Assembly: GCA_022563535.1 (NCBI GenBank) | Contig: JADFNE010000014.1 | Coordinates: forward strand, 18,212 to 82,211 | Length of the DNA stretch: 64,000 bases | Direction of reading: 5' to 3' | Origin: Myxococcales bacterium | GTDB taxonomy: Bacteria; Myxococcota_A; UBA9160; UBA4427 | Shown here: positions 45,688 through 53,950 of the stretch, piece by piece | Layout of the letters: the number at the start of each line of letters is the position of its first letter | Position numbering within the stretch: position 1 is the stretch's first letter | Translations under genes and position numbers: made by a program | The notes under the pieces: generated by a model | Told to the model about the DNA's origin: nothing | The model's input: only the letters and a program-made list of their open reading frames with translations | Database searches by the model: none

Positions 45688-46619
45688 TCGGATTCATCAT
45701 TTGCGTAGTAGTAATAGTCGTCATCTTGCGAGTGCCTCGGCACCGGCACGTCGTTGAGCACCTTGCCGAGTACTTTCTCAGCCGGAAGGCGATCGAGCAT
45801 CTCCTGGAACCGGTGCGCCCGGGTCGCGCCCGCTCGTGCGACTGCCACACAGTATCCGGCACTGCGCATGATCAAGGTGGAGTCCGGCACCAGCAGGGTG
45901 GGTGGGGTGTCGATGATCACGGCCGTGTAGCGCTCTTCGAGGTCGCGAATGAATGTTTCGAACGCCGGAAGCACCAACAACTCATGGGCAGCGCGATGAG
46001 GTTGGGCAGCCGGGTACAGGTCGATCTCCGGATTGAGCAAGCGGATACAGGTCTGTTCTAGCTTTGCTCGGCCCGTCAGGACCTGCTCGATACCCATGGA
46101 AACCTCAACCTGGAACTCTCGTGCGAGGGATGGATTGCGCAGATCAAGATCCACGAGAGCCACACTGCGCTCGCTGAACAGGGCTGCGATCGAAGCGGCG
46201 ATATTGCAGGCGACGATCGTCTTGCCCTCGTTGCGATTGGCACTCACGATCGCGAGACTTCGCGCAGATCCTCGGTCGACTTCCGTTCGCAGCCTCAAAC
46301 AGAGATGCCTGTGGCGTTCGACGTGAAAGATCACACGACTGAGGGTGTTCGGAAGGACGGTCGAAATCTCTGCTTCGCTGCGCTTATCCGTGGCGTCGTG
46401 GCCCGACCGCTCGGAAGCGCCGAGATCGCCTGTGCCTTCGGCTGTAGACGCTTCTTCTTTGGCGCGATTCATCGCCGCAGTGACTTCCCCCGTAGTCTCT
46501 TCGCTGTGGCGAGGTACCGCATTGGTCCCGGCCTCGACCTCTACCTTGGAAGCGTCGGAAGCGTCGGAACCGTCTACAGGCTGGTTCGCCCTGCGCAGAG
46601 CGTCGGCGATTTCACCCAC
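45684..46619 (-). CDS. Polysaccharide biosynthesis tyrosine autokinase (CpsD/CapB-like)
   Basis: The 311-aa BY-kinase has an N-terminal linker (80 residues, acidic) and the P-loop-like motif SANRNEGKTIVACNIAASIAALFSERSVALVDLDLRNP with Walker A prime. A second DxD-type motif is in VIIDTPPTLLVPDS, and the tail has a tyrosine cluster (DDDYYYYANDESE) for autophosphorylation. It regulates the Wzz co-polymerase next to it. The first gene of the unit is the ExeA-like ATPase, whose end overlaps its start by 8 bp. The cassette lacks glycosyltransferase genes. Confidence 0.92.
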   Translation of the reverse strand: MGEIADALRRANQPVDGSDASDASKVEVEAGTNAVPRHSEETTGEVTAAMNRAKEEASTAEGTGDLGASERSGHDATDKRSEAEISTVLPNTLSRVIFHVERHRHLCLRLRTEVDRGSARSLAIVSANRNEGKTIVACNIAASIAALFSERSVALVDLDLRNPSLAREFQVEVSMGIEQVLTGRAKLEQTCIRLLNPEIDLYPAAQPHRAAHELLVLPAFETFIRDLEERYTAVIIDTPPTLLVPDSTLIMRSAGYCVAVARAGATRAHRFQEMLDRLPAEKVLGKVLNDVPVPRHSQDDDYYYYANDESE

Positions 46620-47469
46620 GGTCTACTCCAACTTCATGGGCCGTCGGAAGGCTGGCCTGTCGAATTCCATCCATGTCTTTGGCCTTCGTTTCGATAAATT
46701 CGGGTCCGATCGGTTTTATGCCCTTGGCGTACGCCGAAAGCAAGACCCGATCGGCCAACAGACTAATCAATCTGGGGCAACCCTGAGAAAAAGCAAAAAA
46801 CGAAACTTCGACGCCCGCCTCGAACACATCGTCGAACTCAGCTCCCGCTACCTTCATGCGGTGGGCGAGATAGGGGATCATCTGGTCGAGCTTGAGAGGC
46901 ACCATGTGGTGCTCGACAGCAATGCGCTGACGCAATTGTCGCAGGTCAGGACCCGCCAGCATGTGCAACAACTCGGGCTGTCCGGTCAAAACAATTTGCA
47001 TCAACTTCGAGGTATCGGTTTCCAGATTTGAGAGCAGCCGCACCTCTTCCAGAGTTTCCTGATCGAGATTTTGCGCCTCGTCGATGATCAGTACCGTGTT
47101 GCGGCCCTTGCGCAGCTGTTCGAGCAGCATGCGATTGAGGGCGATGATGTAGTCTGCCGTCGATTCGAATTTCCCCTCGATGCCAAATTCCGCTGCGATC
47201 AGTTTCAGTAGATCCAACGGTGTGAGGGCAACCGTATTGAGAACCAGCGCGGTGTCGGTGTCCGGCGGAATCTGGGCCATGGCTGCGCGCAGGAGTGTCG
47301 TCTTCCCAGTACCGACCTCTCCGGTGAGCAGGAGGAAGCCCTTGTGCCGGGTGATCCCGTAGACGAGGGTCGCCAATCCTTCCTGATGGGTTTCGGAGAG
47401 CCACAGGAAACGTGGGTCGGGGGTAAGTGAGAAAGGCGGCTCGCGGAAGCCGAAAAATGCTTCGTACAT
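46612..47469 (-). CDS. ExeA/GspA-like AAA ATPase, exopolysaccharide-associated
   Basis: I chose ATG 47469 (285 aa, MYEAFFGFREPPFSLTPDPRFLWLSETHQE), which is the invariant start of this family. Walker A GEVGTGKTTLLRAAM and Walker B VLIIDEAQNLD are intact, with a sensor in MQIVLTGQPELLHML. The family occurs in exosortase/EPS loci and in the type II secretion GspA role. Here it heads an operon with a tyrosine autokinase and a Wzz protein, which favours the polysaccharide role. The upstream 286 bp separate it from the divergent response regulator. Confidence 0.9.
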   Translation of the reverse strand: MYEAFFGFREPPFSLTPDPRFLWLSETHQEGLATLVYGITRHKGFLLLTGEVGTGKTTLLRAAMAQIPPDTDTALVLNTVALTPLDLLKLIAAEFGIEGKFESTADYIIALNRMLLEQLRKGRNTVLIIDEAQNLDQETLEEVRLLSNLETDTSKLMQIVLTGQPELLHMLAGPDLRQLRQRIAVEHHMVPLKLDQMIPYLAHRMKVAGAEFDDVFEAGVEVSFFAFSQGCPRLISLLADRVLLSAYAKGIKPIGPEFIETKAKDMDGIRQASLPTAHEVGVDRG

Positions 47470-47755
47470 CGGCGTCCTTATCGGTCTTTGGGGGGGTATG
47501 AGTGAGGGATTGTAGTGCAACTTCGCTGGAGTACGGCAGGTAAATTGCCGTGAATCTGCACTTCGTACAGCCGCGGGTGGCGGTTGTCCAGGCTTTGATC
47601 CGCGTAGCGGTAACTCTGCCCCATGGGGCATGATTTCCCATTTTGATAGCGAGTAGGTGAACGGAGCTTTGATGCTCGTCGCGTCGCTCGCGGACAGTTC
47701 GACTCCATCTTGGAAGTGACTGCGAGGGCCGACTTTCGGAGTATGATGGGTTGAG

Positions 47756-48205
47756 ATGACTGGGAAAGCAGTGTCAGCCACAATTCTTGTCGTAGACGAC
47801 GAACCGCCTCTGCTGCGGCTGGTCGCCCGAGTGCTCGAACGGCAGGAATTTACGGTGTTGACCGCGTCTGACGGTGACGAAGCGATCGACCTGTTCGACA
47901 AACATATCGACTCGATCGACGGTGTTCTCCTCGATATTTTCATTCCACCCAATGGTGTAGCCGAGGTGATGGATCACATGATTTCTGCGCGCGGCGATCT
48001 CGTTGTGATTCTCTCGAGCGGCGACGATCCGGAACCCGCGATCGCGGAAAAACTAAAGAGCCAGGGAGGTGCGTTCCTGCGCAAGCCTTATCTCCCCAAG
48101 GCGATGCTCAAGTTGCTCGAGACTCAGCTCGACACGAAGCGTCAGTCCCGACGAGAGCGCGGCCACGACGAATCGGTTCCGGGGCGCGAGCAGGAAGACG
48201 TTTGA
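47756..48205 (+). CDS. Single-domain response regulator
   Basis: The 149-aa protein has a CheY-like receiver: acidic pair VVDDEPP, phosphoacceptor in GVLLDIFIPPNG, Ser in ILSSGDD and Lys in LRKPY. The C-terminal tail is charged (RQSRRERGHDESVPGREQEDV), with no DNA-binding domain. It is the first gene of a plus-strand unit with the FAD oxidoreductase (overlapping by 4 bp) and dinB. Together with the divergent EPS genes it may report on a polysaccharide or stress signal, but the partner kinase is not here. Confidence 0.88.
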   Translation: MTGKAVSATILVVDDEPPLLRLVARVLERQEFTVLTASDGDEAIDLFDKHIDSIDGVLLDIFIPPNGVAEVMDHMISARGDLVVILSSGDDPEPAIAEKLKSQGGAFLRKPYLPKAMLKLLETQLDTKRQSRRERGHDESVPGREQEDV

Positions 48206-49518
48206 GCGTGGCATCTGTCGTCGTCGTTGGAGCGGGTCTTGCTGGGTTGTGCTGTGCCTGGCGTCTGCAGCGCGCGGGGTTTGACGTCGAAGTTCTCGAG
48301 CGAGCCGAGCAGTCCGGGGGACGGCTGCAGAGCGAGCGAGTCGACGAATTCCTGCTCGAAGGGGGGGCGACGTTCTTTACCAGTCACGATCGAAGCCTCC
48401 ATTCGATCTTCGATCATCTCGATCTCTCGAGCGAAGTTCAGTCGGTATCGCGGTTCCCGGATGCATTGATCAAATCGGGTGAGTTCACAGCGATGCGACC
48501 GAATGAGGATCCATTGCTATTGCGCTCGAAGCTCATCTCGCGAAGGGCGAGTCTGCGTCTGCTCCGCCTTCGCCTCGAAAGCAGACGCTTTCGCAATCAT
48601 CTCGGTGCTCCAGACCAGGAAGCGATCTCGAGCCTCGAGTCGCAAGACGTTGCGAGTTATCTCGATCGAATCGTCGGAGAGGAGATTCGCGAACAAATAT
48701 TCGTGCCCTACCTGTCTGCCGTTCTGGAGTTGAATTCGGAAAATCTTTCGGCGATGTATCTGCATCAGCTCATCGGTCGAGTCGCGGGTGCGCGACCCCA
48801 GTATCTGGTCGGAGGCATGGTGCAGCTCACAGCTCGCCTCGCGCGCGGGATCTCCATTCGCAACGGCTGCGAAGTGACGAGCATCGAAACTCACGACGAC
48901 GGTGTGCGGTTGCGTTACCGAGCGGGCGAACGAGAGGGCAGCGTTGCGGCAAACGCGGTCGTGGTGGCGATCCCCGGATCACAGGTAGTGGACATCTGTC
49001 CCAAACTCACACCGAACGAGCGAGGCTTTTTTGAAGGTGTCCGCTATTCGCGTGGGGTCGTGGCTCACTTGCTGTTCGACGAAGCGATGTCCTTTCCCTA
49101 TCGCAGCGTTTCGTTCGCGCGCCGCAAGGGTTTCGGACTCTACGGCGTGCAGGCAGCCCACCACAAACGCGGCGCTGCACCCAACGGCGCGGGTCTGCTG
49201 CGCGCGAGCCTCACCGAGGCGGCCAGCGAACGCGTCTTTCGAGGGTCCAATGCCGAGGTGCAGGCCATGGTTCTCGACGATCTCGCTTCGACACCGTTCG
49301 GGAAACTCTCTCCCCGGCGTGTTGTCGTGCATCGGGCTGCGGCGGCGTCACCGGTTTTCTATCCCGGCTATCTCGCGGGTCTCCAACGCTTTGCCGCGCG
49401 TTCCGAGCGATCTCCACGAATCGCGTATTGCGGGGACTACCTGATCGGGAACGGGGCCGAAGCTGCCTTGAACAGCGGCATGCGGGCGGCGTCGCAGATC
49501 GCCCGTGGATTCGATTAG
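48202..49518 (+). CDS. FAD-dependent oxidoreductase (protoporphyrinogen oxidase/amine oxidase family)
   Basis: The 438-aa protein (TTG 48202, or GTG 48208) has the dinucleotide-binding VVVVGAGLAGLCCAWRLQRAGFDVEVLERAEQSGGRLQSE and the C-terminal FAD-binding RIAYCGDYLIGNGAEAALNSGMRAA. It resembles HemY-like and carotenoid/amine-oxidase flavoproteins. Its catalytic substrate is unknown. It overlaps the receiver gene by 4 bp and precedes dinB by 14 bp. That placement makes a co-regulated damage or stress unit plausible but not proven. Confidence 0.82.
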   Translation: MSVASVVVVGAGLAGLCCAWRLQRAGFDVEVLERAEQSGGRLQSERVDEFLLEGGATFFTSHDRSLHSIFDHLDLSSEVQSVSRFPDALIKSGEFTAMRPNEDPLLLRSKLISRRASLRLLRLRLESRRFRNHLGAPDQEAISSLESQDVASYLDRIVGEEIREQIFVPYLSAVLELNSENLSAMYLHQLIGRVAGARPQYLVGGMVQLTARLARGISIRNGCEVTSIETHDDGVRLRYRAGEREGSVAANAVVVAIPGSQVVDICPKLTPNERGFFEGVRYSRGVVAHLLFDEAMSFPYRSVSFARRKGFGLYGVQAAHHKRGAAPNGAGLLRASLTEAASERVFRGSNAEVQAMVLDDLASTPFGKLSPRRVVVHRAAAASPVFYPGYLAGLQRFAARSERSPRIAYCGDYLIGNGAEAALNSGMRAASQIARGFD

Positions 49519-49532
49519 ACTGGACCGCAGTC

Positions 49533-50825
49533 ATGCCGGACGAGCGAACCTCTCTTTCTCCTGACCACCCGAAACCCGATCCGCCCGAGTTCGAACGGGT
49601 CATCCTCCACGCCGATATGGATGCCTATTTCGCGTCGGTCGAGCAGCGCGAGCGTCCAGAATTGCGCGGCTTGCCGATCGCAGTCGGAGGCGAGGGCGGG
49701 CGGGGTGTCGTAGCCGCCGCGAGTTACGAGGCCCGGGTGTTCGGCGTGCGCTCCGCCATGCCCTCGTTCGAAGCGCGCAGATTGTGCCCGGAGTTGATCT
49801 TCGTTCGCGGCAATATGGCGCTCTACGCGCGCGAGTCTCGGCGCATCTTTGCGATCTTTGACGAGTTCTCTCCCCGGGTCGAAGGTCTTTCTCTCGACGA
49901 AGCCTTCCTCGACTTGACGGGCACACAGCGGTTGCTCGGAACGCCTCGGGAGGTTGCTACTCGCTTGCGCGCACGGGTTCTGGAAGAGACGCAGTTGACG
50001 GTTTCAGTCGGAATCGGACCAGTGAAGATGGTTGCGAAGATCGCGAGCGCCGCGGCGAAGCCCGACGGGTTGCTCGAAGTGCATCGCAGCGACGTGCGTG
50101 CGTTTCTGGCCAAGCTTCCCGTGCGTGCGATCTGGGGTGTGGGACCCGTGGGAGCCGAACGTCTGCACGCGGCGGGCTTCGAGAATTTGGGCCAGTTGGC
50201 CGATTGCGATCCAGAGCGGGTTAGGCGCAGCGTCGGACAGTGGGGAGTCGAAATCGCACGTCTGGCCCGGGGCGAGGATATTCGCGACGTAGAGGCGTAT
50301 CGCGAGCCCAAGTCCTACAGCGAGGAGAACACCTTCAACCAGGACGTCTCGGAGACGGCGTTACTCGAGGCGACGATTCTCACCCACGCCGAATCGGTTG
50401 CCAGGCGCTTGCGCAGGGATGAACTCAAAGCACGGGTCGTCGTATTGAAGTGGTGTCCCGCCGAGCGACGCGCTCCCGGTCCGCGGGGCTATCCCGCGCG
50501 CTCGCGGCAGATCACGCTCGCCGAAGCGACGGACGACGGGGATCTGATCGCGCGCGAAGCGCGCAAGCTGTTGGCGAATGCGGATCTCGGCGGGTCGGTT
50601 CGCCTGATCGGAGTCTGCGCCGAGGGACTCGAGAGCCGCGAGGCACCTCAACTCTCGTTGTTCGATGAAGCCCCGGAGAAGAAACGGCGCAGCGAACTCA
50701 ATCGAGCGCTCGACGAAATTGCCGACCGCTTCGGCGCGAAGGCTCTGCAGCGCGCGAGCCAGGGAACTGCGGAACGGGCGGGACTTTCCATGCAGATCAA
50801 GCGCGGCGAAAAACTAGAGGACTAG
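49533..50825 (+). CDS. dinB: DNA polymerase IV (Y family)
   Basis: ATG 49533 (430 aa) was chosen; an in-frame start upstream lies inside the oxidoreductase gene. Catalytic residues are intact: ILHADMDAYFASVEQ (DxD) and SLDEAFLDLTG (DE). The helix-hairpin-helix is IWGVGPVGAERLHAAGFENLGQL, the little finger follows, and the beta-clamp peptide QLSLFD is near the end. It bypasses bulky guanine lesions. Its stop TAG lies within a perfect palindrome shared with the stop of pmtA. It has no SOS-like element of the dnaE2/imuA kind at its start. Confidence 0.96.
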   Translation: MPDERTSLSPDHPKPDPPEFERVILHADMDAYFASVEQRERPELRGLPIAVGGEGGRGVVAAASYEARVFGVRSAMPSFEARRLCPELIFVRGNMALYARESRRIFAIFDEFSPRVEGLSLDEAFLDLTGTQRLLGTPREVATRLRARVLEETQLTVSVGIGPVKMVAKIASAAAKPDGLLEVHRSDVRAFLAKLPVRAIWGVGPVGAERLHAAGFENLGQLADCDPERVRRSVGQWGVEIARLARGEDIRDVEAYREPKSYSEENTFNQDVSETALLEATILTHAESVARRLRRDELKARVVVLKWCPAERRAPGPRGYPARSRQITLAEATDDGDLIAREARKLLANADLGGSVRLIGVCAEGLESREAPQLSLFDEAPEKKRRSELNRALDEIADRFGAKALQRASQGTAERAGLSMQIKRGEKLED

Positions 50826-50838
50826 TCCTCTAGTTTTT
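50809..50838. terminator. Perfect 30-bp palindrome containing both stop codons (dinB/pmtA)
   Basis: The sequence AAAAACTAGAGGACT (50809-50823) is followed directly by its exact reverse complement (50824-50838). The dinB stop (TAG, 50823-50825) and the convergent pmtA stop (50830-50832) are both inside. The A-run before and T-run after allow bidirectional intrinsic termination. Confidence 0.65.
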
Positions 50839-51429
50839 CCCAACAACTTTTTCCCAACAATAAACGCGCATCGGGGGCATGTTGAGCAGCTCGGTCTGGA
50901 CATTGGCGCGTCCGAATACGTCGTTGCCCAGACTCTCGACCCGATCGCGAAACTGGTAAGCGACAAAGCGACCGTCGATGGGAAGTGCAGCGTGTACCGA
51001 GCGCAGGATGCTCAAGCCGAGTTCCCAGTCCATGGTTGAAAACGGAATGCCCGAGAGAATCACTTCGGGTTGATTGAGCCCGTACTTGCCGAGTGCTGCG
51101 GGAATGTCGGCCGCGCTGCCTTCGTGCACGATCAGGCGTGGGTCGCGCAGGGTCGCCTTCAGCAACTTCACGAAATCTGGATTGATCTCGATTGCGAGCA
51201 ACTTTGCGTCGGGCGCCATCTCGCGCAGGAAGGCCTTGGTCGTGCCGCCGGTTCCGGGTCCGAGTTCGATCGCGAGTTTGGCGTTGGCAAGGCCGGCGGT
51301 GTTGACGATGCGCTTTTCCATGAAGCGCGAGCTTGGGATGATGGAGCCAACTTCTTTGGGGCGATTCAGGAAGCCGCGCAAGAAGGCCAATCGGTGATCC
51401 TGGCGCGGGTCGTTTTGGCTTGCACTCAT
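50830..51429 (-). CDS. Phospholipid N-methyltransferase-like SAM methyltransferase (PmtA-type)
   Basis: The 199-aa protein has LAFLRGFLNRPKEVGSIIPSSRFMEKRIV (the PmtA-typical N-terminus), SAM motif AIELGPGTGGTTKAFLREMAP, LLAIEINPDFVKLL and VILSGIPFSTMDWELG. It would methylate phosphatidylethanolamine towards phosphatidylcholine at the membrane face. The C-terminus has been altered by a 14-bp tandem duplication: one copy removed would give YCWEKLED, while the present protein ends WEKVVGKN. It is convergent with dinB. Confidence 0.85.
   Translation of the reverse strand: MSASQNDPRQDHRLAFLRGFLNRPKEVGSIIPSSRFMEKRIVNTAGLANAKLAIELGPGTGGTTKAFLREMAPDAKLLAIEINPDFVKLLKATLRDPRLIVHEGSAADIPAALGKYGLNQPEVILSGIPFSTMDWELGLSILRSVHAALPIDGRFVAYQFRDRVESLGNDVFGRANVQTELLNMPPMRVYCWEKVVGKN
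50834..50861. repeat. 14-bp tandem duplication at the pmtA 3' end
   Basis: TTTTTCCCAACAAC at 50834-50847 is followed by TTTTTCCCAACAAT at 50848-50861 with one difference. The unit is not a multiple of three, so the duplication moved the reading frame and the stop codon of the methyltransferase. Confidence 0.75.
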
Positions 51430-51504
51430 GCTGGGGCATCCTTCGGGTCTGCTGACACGGTCTTGTGGGTGGATTGCGGTTCCTGGTCTTTATGGCGGCG
51501 GATG

Positions 51505-53133
51505 TTAGTCGTAGATTGCATCGATCTGCCAGTCTCGATGCACCCAATCAAAACACAGGCGAAGGATTGTTCCGTCACTGACTTGTACGTCGAAGTGGTC
51601 CAGTGCAAAGCGCCCCTCATCAGCCCACCAGCGCCCGGTCGTGCGCCACGGTCCGGCGACGTTGATGATCCGACCGCAAGCGACTGCGCTGCGAATGACA
51701 CAGGGGCAGCCGTCTTGAATCTGGACCTCGGCTAGCACGGGAGGACGCAGGGCTCGCACGACGAGAGAGGTGCCGTCTGAATCCACAACTCCTTTTTTCG
51801 AGATACTGTTTTGTAAGCTTGTGTTGCCCGAGAAGGGTCTGAGTTCAAATGCATTGGGGTGGTTGTCGTCCACCACAGCGGGTGCCCCGACCTTGCCCGG
51901 GCCGCAGAGAGATTCAAGTTCTGCCAAGGTGCGGTCAAGAGCAGCCGGGTCGGGTCCCGGGTTGCGGAAGAGATCCAATTGGTCGCTGCGCGGAACGCGA
52001 CCTTCGGTGCTGACCGCGATCCCTTCGATCGGCGCTTCGGGGGGATGGGCTTCGAGGGCCTGGGTGACCAGGCGCAGCAGCACCCGGTGATCGCGGGTGG
52101 GTGCTGCGACTCCGATGCGGCGATGGTCTCGTCCGCCGCCGCAGAGGTCAAGTTCGAGGTCGATCGGGCCGCTGGCCAGGCCGCGCAGGAGCAACCGCTC
52201 GGCGAGTCTTGCGAGCATGCCCCGCAACACGAAGGAAAGCGGTTCGAGGATTTCGATCGGGTATTCGAGATCGATCGCTTCGCGCAGACGCGCGTCCCGG
52301 GGTTCGGGCAAAGGAGGTTCGACCTCGAGGCCCTGGGCTCGGGCGACCAGGTGCAAGATGCCTGGACCCAAGCGCTGGGCCAACGCCCGCTTCGGTAGGG
52401 CGAGCAAGTCCCTCACGCTGTAAATACCGAAGCGGGTCAACTTCTGGGCGAGTTCGTCGCTCGGACTCAACAGATCGACAGGAAGAGGGGCGAGGATCGC
52501 TGCTTCGTTGCTTGGCGTGAGGATGCAGCACGCAGGTTCTTTCACACTTGATCTTGCCGCACTTGATCTTGCCGCACTTGATCTTGCAATGAGGTCGCTG
52601 CCAGTCGCCTGGGCGAGCGCGGGAATGGCCAACTTGCGCGCGACGATTTTGGCGATGCCGCGGGTGGAGGCGATGGCGATGGTTCCCGGGAGCCCCAGAG
52701 ATTGTGCGCGTGCTGCGAGTGCCGCGGCAAAGCCGGCTTCGGAGTGATAGATCGAAGAGACCCCCGTGGCATCGAGAAAGACCGCGCCTTCACAAACGAA
52801 GATTCCCGCAGCCCTTGGCGCGAGTGCCACGCGAGGCGAGAAGGAGAGGGCGATGTCGCGCAGGGCTTCTCGGGTCGTGCGTTCGAGTGCGGGGGAAGCG
52901 GTGCGAATCGTTACCTGGGAAGACAGGTTGCGGACATGGCTCACGCTGCAGGGCGTGGTAAGGCCTGTGGCCACGGCTTCGGGGGAGAGCGCGATGATCT
53001 CCGCCCGGGCGTCGGCGCCTGTGGTGCCCGTGGTGCCCGTGGTGATGGCGAGGGGCCGCCCGGCGAGGTGGGGGTGGGCGCGCAGTTCAGCGCGCAGGGG
53101 AAGGTCGGGAATGAGGAGACAAGCGATACGCAT
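51505..53133 (-). CDS. imuB: ImuB, Y-family-like mutasome subunit
   Basis: The 542-aa protein has the Y-family fold start (RIACLLIPDLPLRAELRAHPHLAGRPLAIT) but lacks the catalytic DxD and DE pairs, as is known for ImuB. The beta-clamp peptide QLDLF occurs in RSDQLDLFRNPG, and a C-terminal DUF6504-like region follows (PPVLAEVQIQDGCPCVIRSAVACGRIINVAGPWRTTGRWWADE). It scaffolds ImuA and DnaE2 on the clamp for mutagenic repair. A 15-bp triplication gives ARSSA repeats near residues 185-200. It follows imuA by 5 bp in one transcript. Confidence 0.93.
   Translation of the reverse strand: MRIACLLIPDLPLRAELRAHPHLAGRPLAITTGTTGTTGADARAEIIALSPEAVATGLTTPCSVSHVRNLSSQVTIRTASPALERTTREALRDIALSFSPRVALAPRAAGIFVCEGAVFLDATGVSSIYHSEAGFAAALAARAQSLGLPGTIAIASTRGIAKIVARKLAIPALAQATGSDLIARSSAARSSAARSSVKEPACCILTPSNEAAILAPLPVDLLSPSDELAQKLTRFGIYSVRDLLALPKRALAQRLGPGILHLVARAQGLEVEPPLPEPRDARLREAIDLEYPIEILEPLSFVLRGMLARLAERLLLRGLASGPIDLELDLCGGGRDHRRIGVAAPTRDHRVLLRLVTQALEAHPPEAPIEGIAVSTEGRVPRSDQLDLFRNPGPDPAALDRTLAELESLCGPGKVGAPAVVDDNHPNAFELRPFSGNTSLQNSISKKGVVDSDGTSLVVRALRPPVLAEVQIQDGCPCVIRSAVACGRIINVAGPWRTTGRWWADEGRFALDHFDVQVSDGTILRLCFDWVHRDWQIDAIYD
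52545..52587. repeat. Near-perfect 15-bp tandem triplication inside imuB
   Basis: The unit CACTTGATCTTGCCG occurs at 52545-52559 and 52560-52574, and the third copy (52575-52587) is truncated to 13 bp. It preserves the frame and encodes the repeated ARSSA residues of ImuB. Confidence 0.8.
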
Positions 53134-53138
53134 GGGGG

Positions 53139-53915
53139 CTACGCCGCGCGAGACGCGGCTCTCGATTTCAGTTTGATCTTCCGGTCTTTCGCATGATCCG
53201 GCCGGCAGCGAGCCAGCAGCGCGCGGGTTTCAAGGGATTCGAGGAGAGCAGGTGTCCCGGTGAAGTGCGCGATGGCGGGCTGCATCTCGAGGGCGAGTGC
53301 CGCTCGGGCCCCCGCGAGCCGCTCATCGGAGAGCAGGATGAGGGTGTTCTGCTTCCTCGCGGTGAGCCGCGTGAGGCGCAGCCAAGCCGCCTGTGGGATG
53401 AAGGTCTTGTTGTCTCTTCGATTCAGCTTTGAATTCCGCGCTCGAACCCGGCGGCTGAGGTCCAACACCACGAGGTCAAAGCCTTCGGTTTCGAGAATGC
53501 GTTCGGTGCAGCGCAGAGCAACGAGGGATTGTTGCGCCCGCACCCAGAGCACGCGTTCGAGCACCACCCCCGCAGCTTCGGCCGAAGGCGGATCGAAGGC
53601 CTCTGCACAGTCGACCCATGCGACGTGGACCCCGCTACGGGTCGCCCGAGCGAGCAAGCCGAGCACCAGGGTGGTGCGGCCCGAGGAGGTCGGCCCGAAA
53701 ATTTCACTCAAACAGCCAGCCGGAAAACCGCCGCCAACCAACTCGTCGATATCAGACAGACCGGTGGGATACCTAGCGGAATACCTGGACGAGTCGTTCC
53801 GGCGCTGGCTCGCTGTTTGAATGGTTTTCTGCAGCTCAGGACTCAGCTCGCGATCGAGCTCGCGAAGCAGAGCTTGAAGCCGGGACGGCTGTAGGGTCGC
53901 ATGCGGGGGAGGCAT
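53139..53915 (-). CDS. imuA: ImuA, RecA-like mutasome subunit
   Basis: The 258-aa protein (ATG 53913-53915) has a RecA/SulA-like ATPase core. It shows TGLSDIDELVGGGFPAGCLSEIFGPTSSGRTTLVLGLLARATRS with the P-loop GPTSSGRTT, a Walker B-like strand in FDLVVLDLS, and IPQAAWLRLTRLT. ImuA modulates RecA filaments and activates ImuB-DnaE2. Its start is preceded at 8 bp by the shared 27-bp element. It begins the imuAB operon. Confidence 0.9.
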   Translation of the reverse strand: MPPPHATLQPSRLQALLRELDRELSPELQKTIQTASQRRNDSSRYSARYPTGLSDIDELVGGGFPAGCLSEIFGPTSSGRTTLVLGLLARATRSGVHVAWVDCAEAFDPPSAEAAGVVLERVLWVRAQQSLVALRCTERILETEGFDLVVLDLSRRVRARNSKLNRRDNKTFIPQAAWLRLTRLTARKQNTLILLSDERLAGARAALALEMQPAIAHFTGTPALLESLETRALLARCRPDHAKDRKIKLKSRAASRAA

Positions 53916-53923
53916 GATGCTAC

Positions 53924-53950
53924 TTTCGTCTTATTTTCGCCTTTCGTCAA
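53924..53950 (-). promoter_or_regulatory. Candidate damage-response operator shared with dnaE2
   Basis: On the plus strand the heptamers TTTCGTC (53924-53930), TTTCGCC (53935-53941) and TTTCGTC (53942-53948) occur at offsets 0, 11 and 18. It differs from the dnaE2 element at one base (T against C at position 11) and has identical spacing to the ATG. Its uncommon, direct-repeat architecture argues for a regulator other than a dyad-binding repressor, or a LexA with a direct-repeat site. Confidence 0.6.

Noticed and set aside
52101..52520. Arg-rich plus-strand frames opposite imuB
   Set aside because: They are codon-bias shadows of imuB. The strongly GC-rich third position of imuB leaves the opposite strand open.
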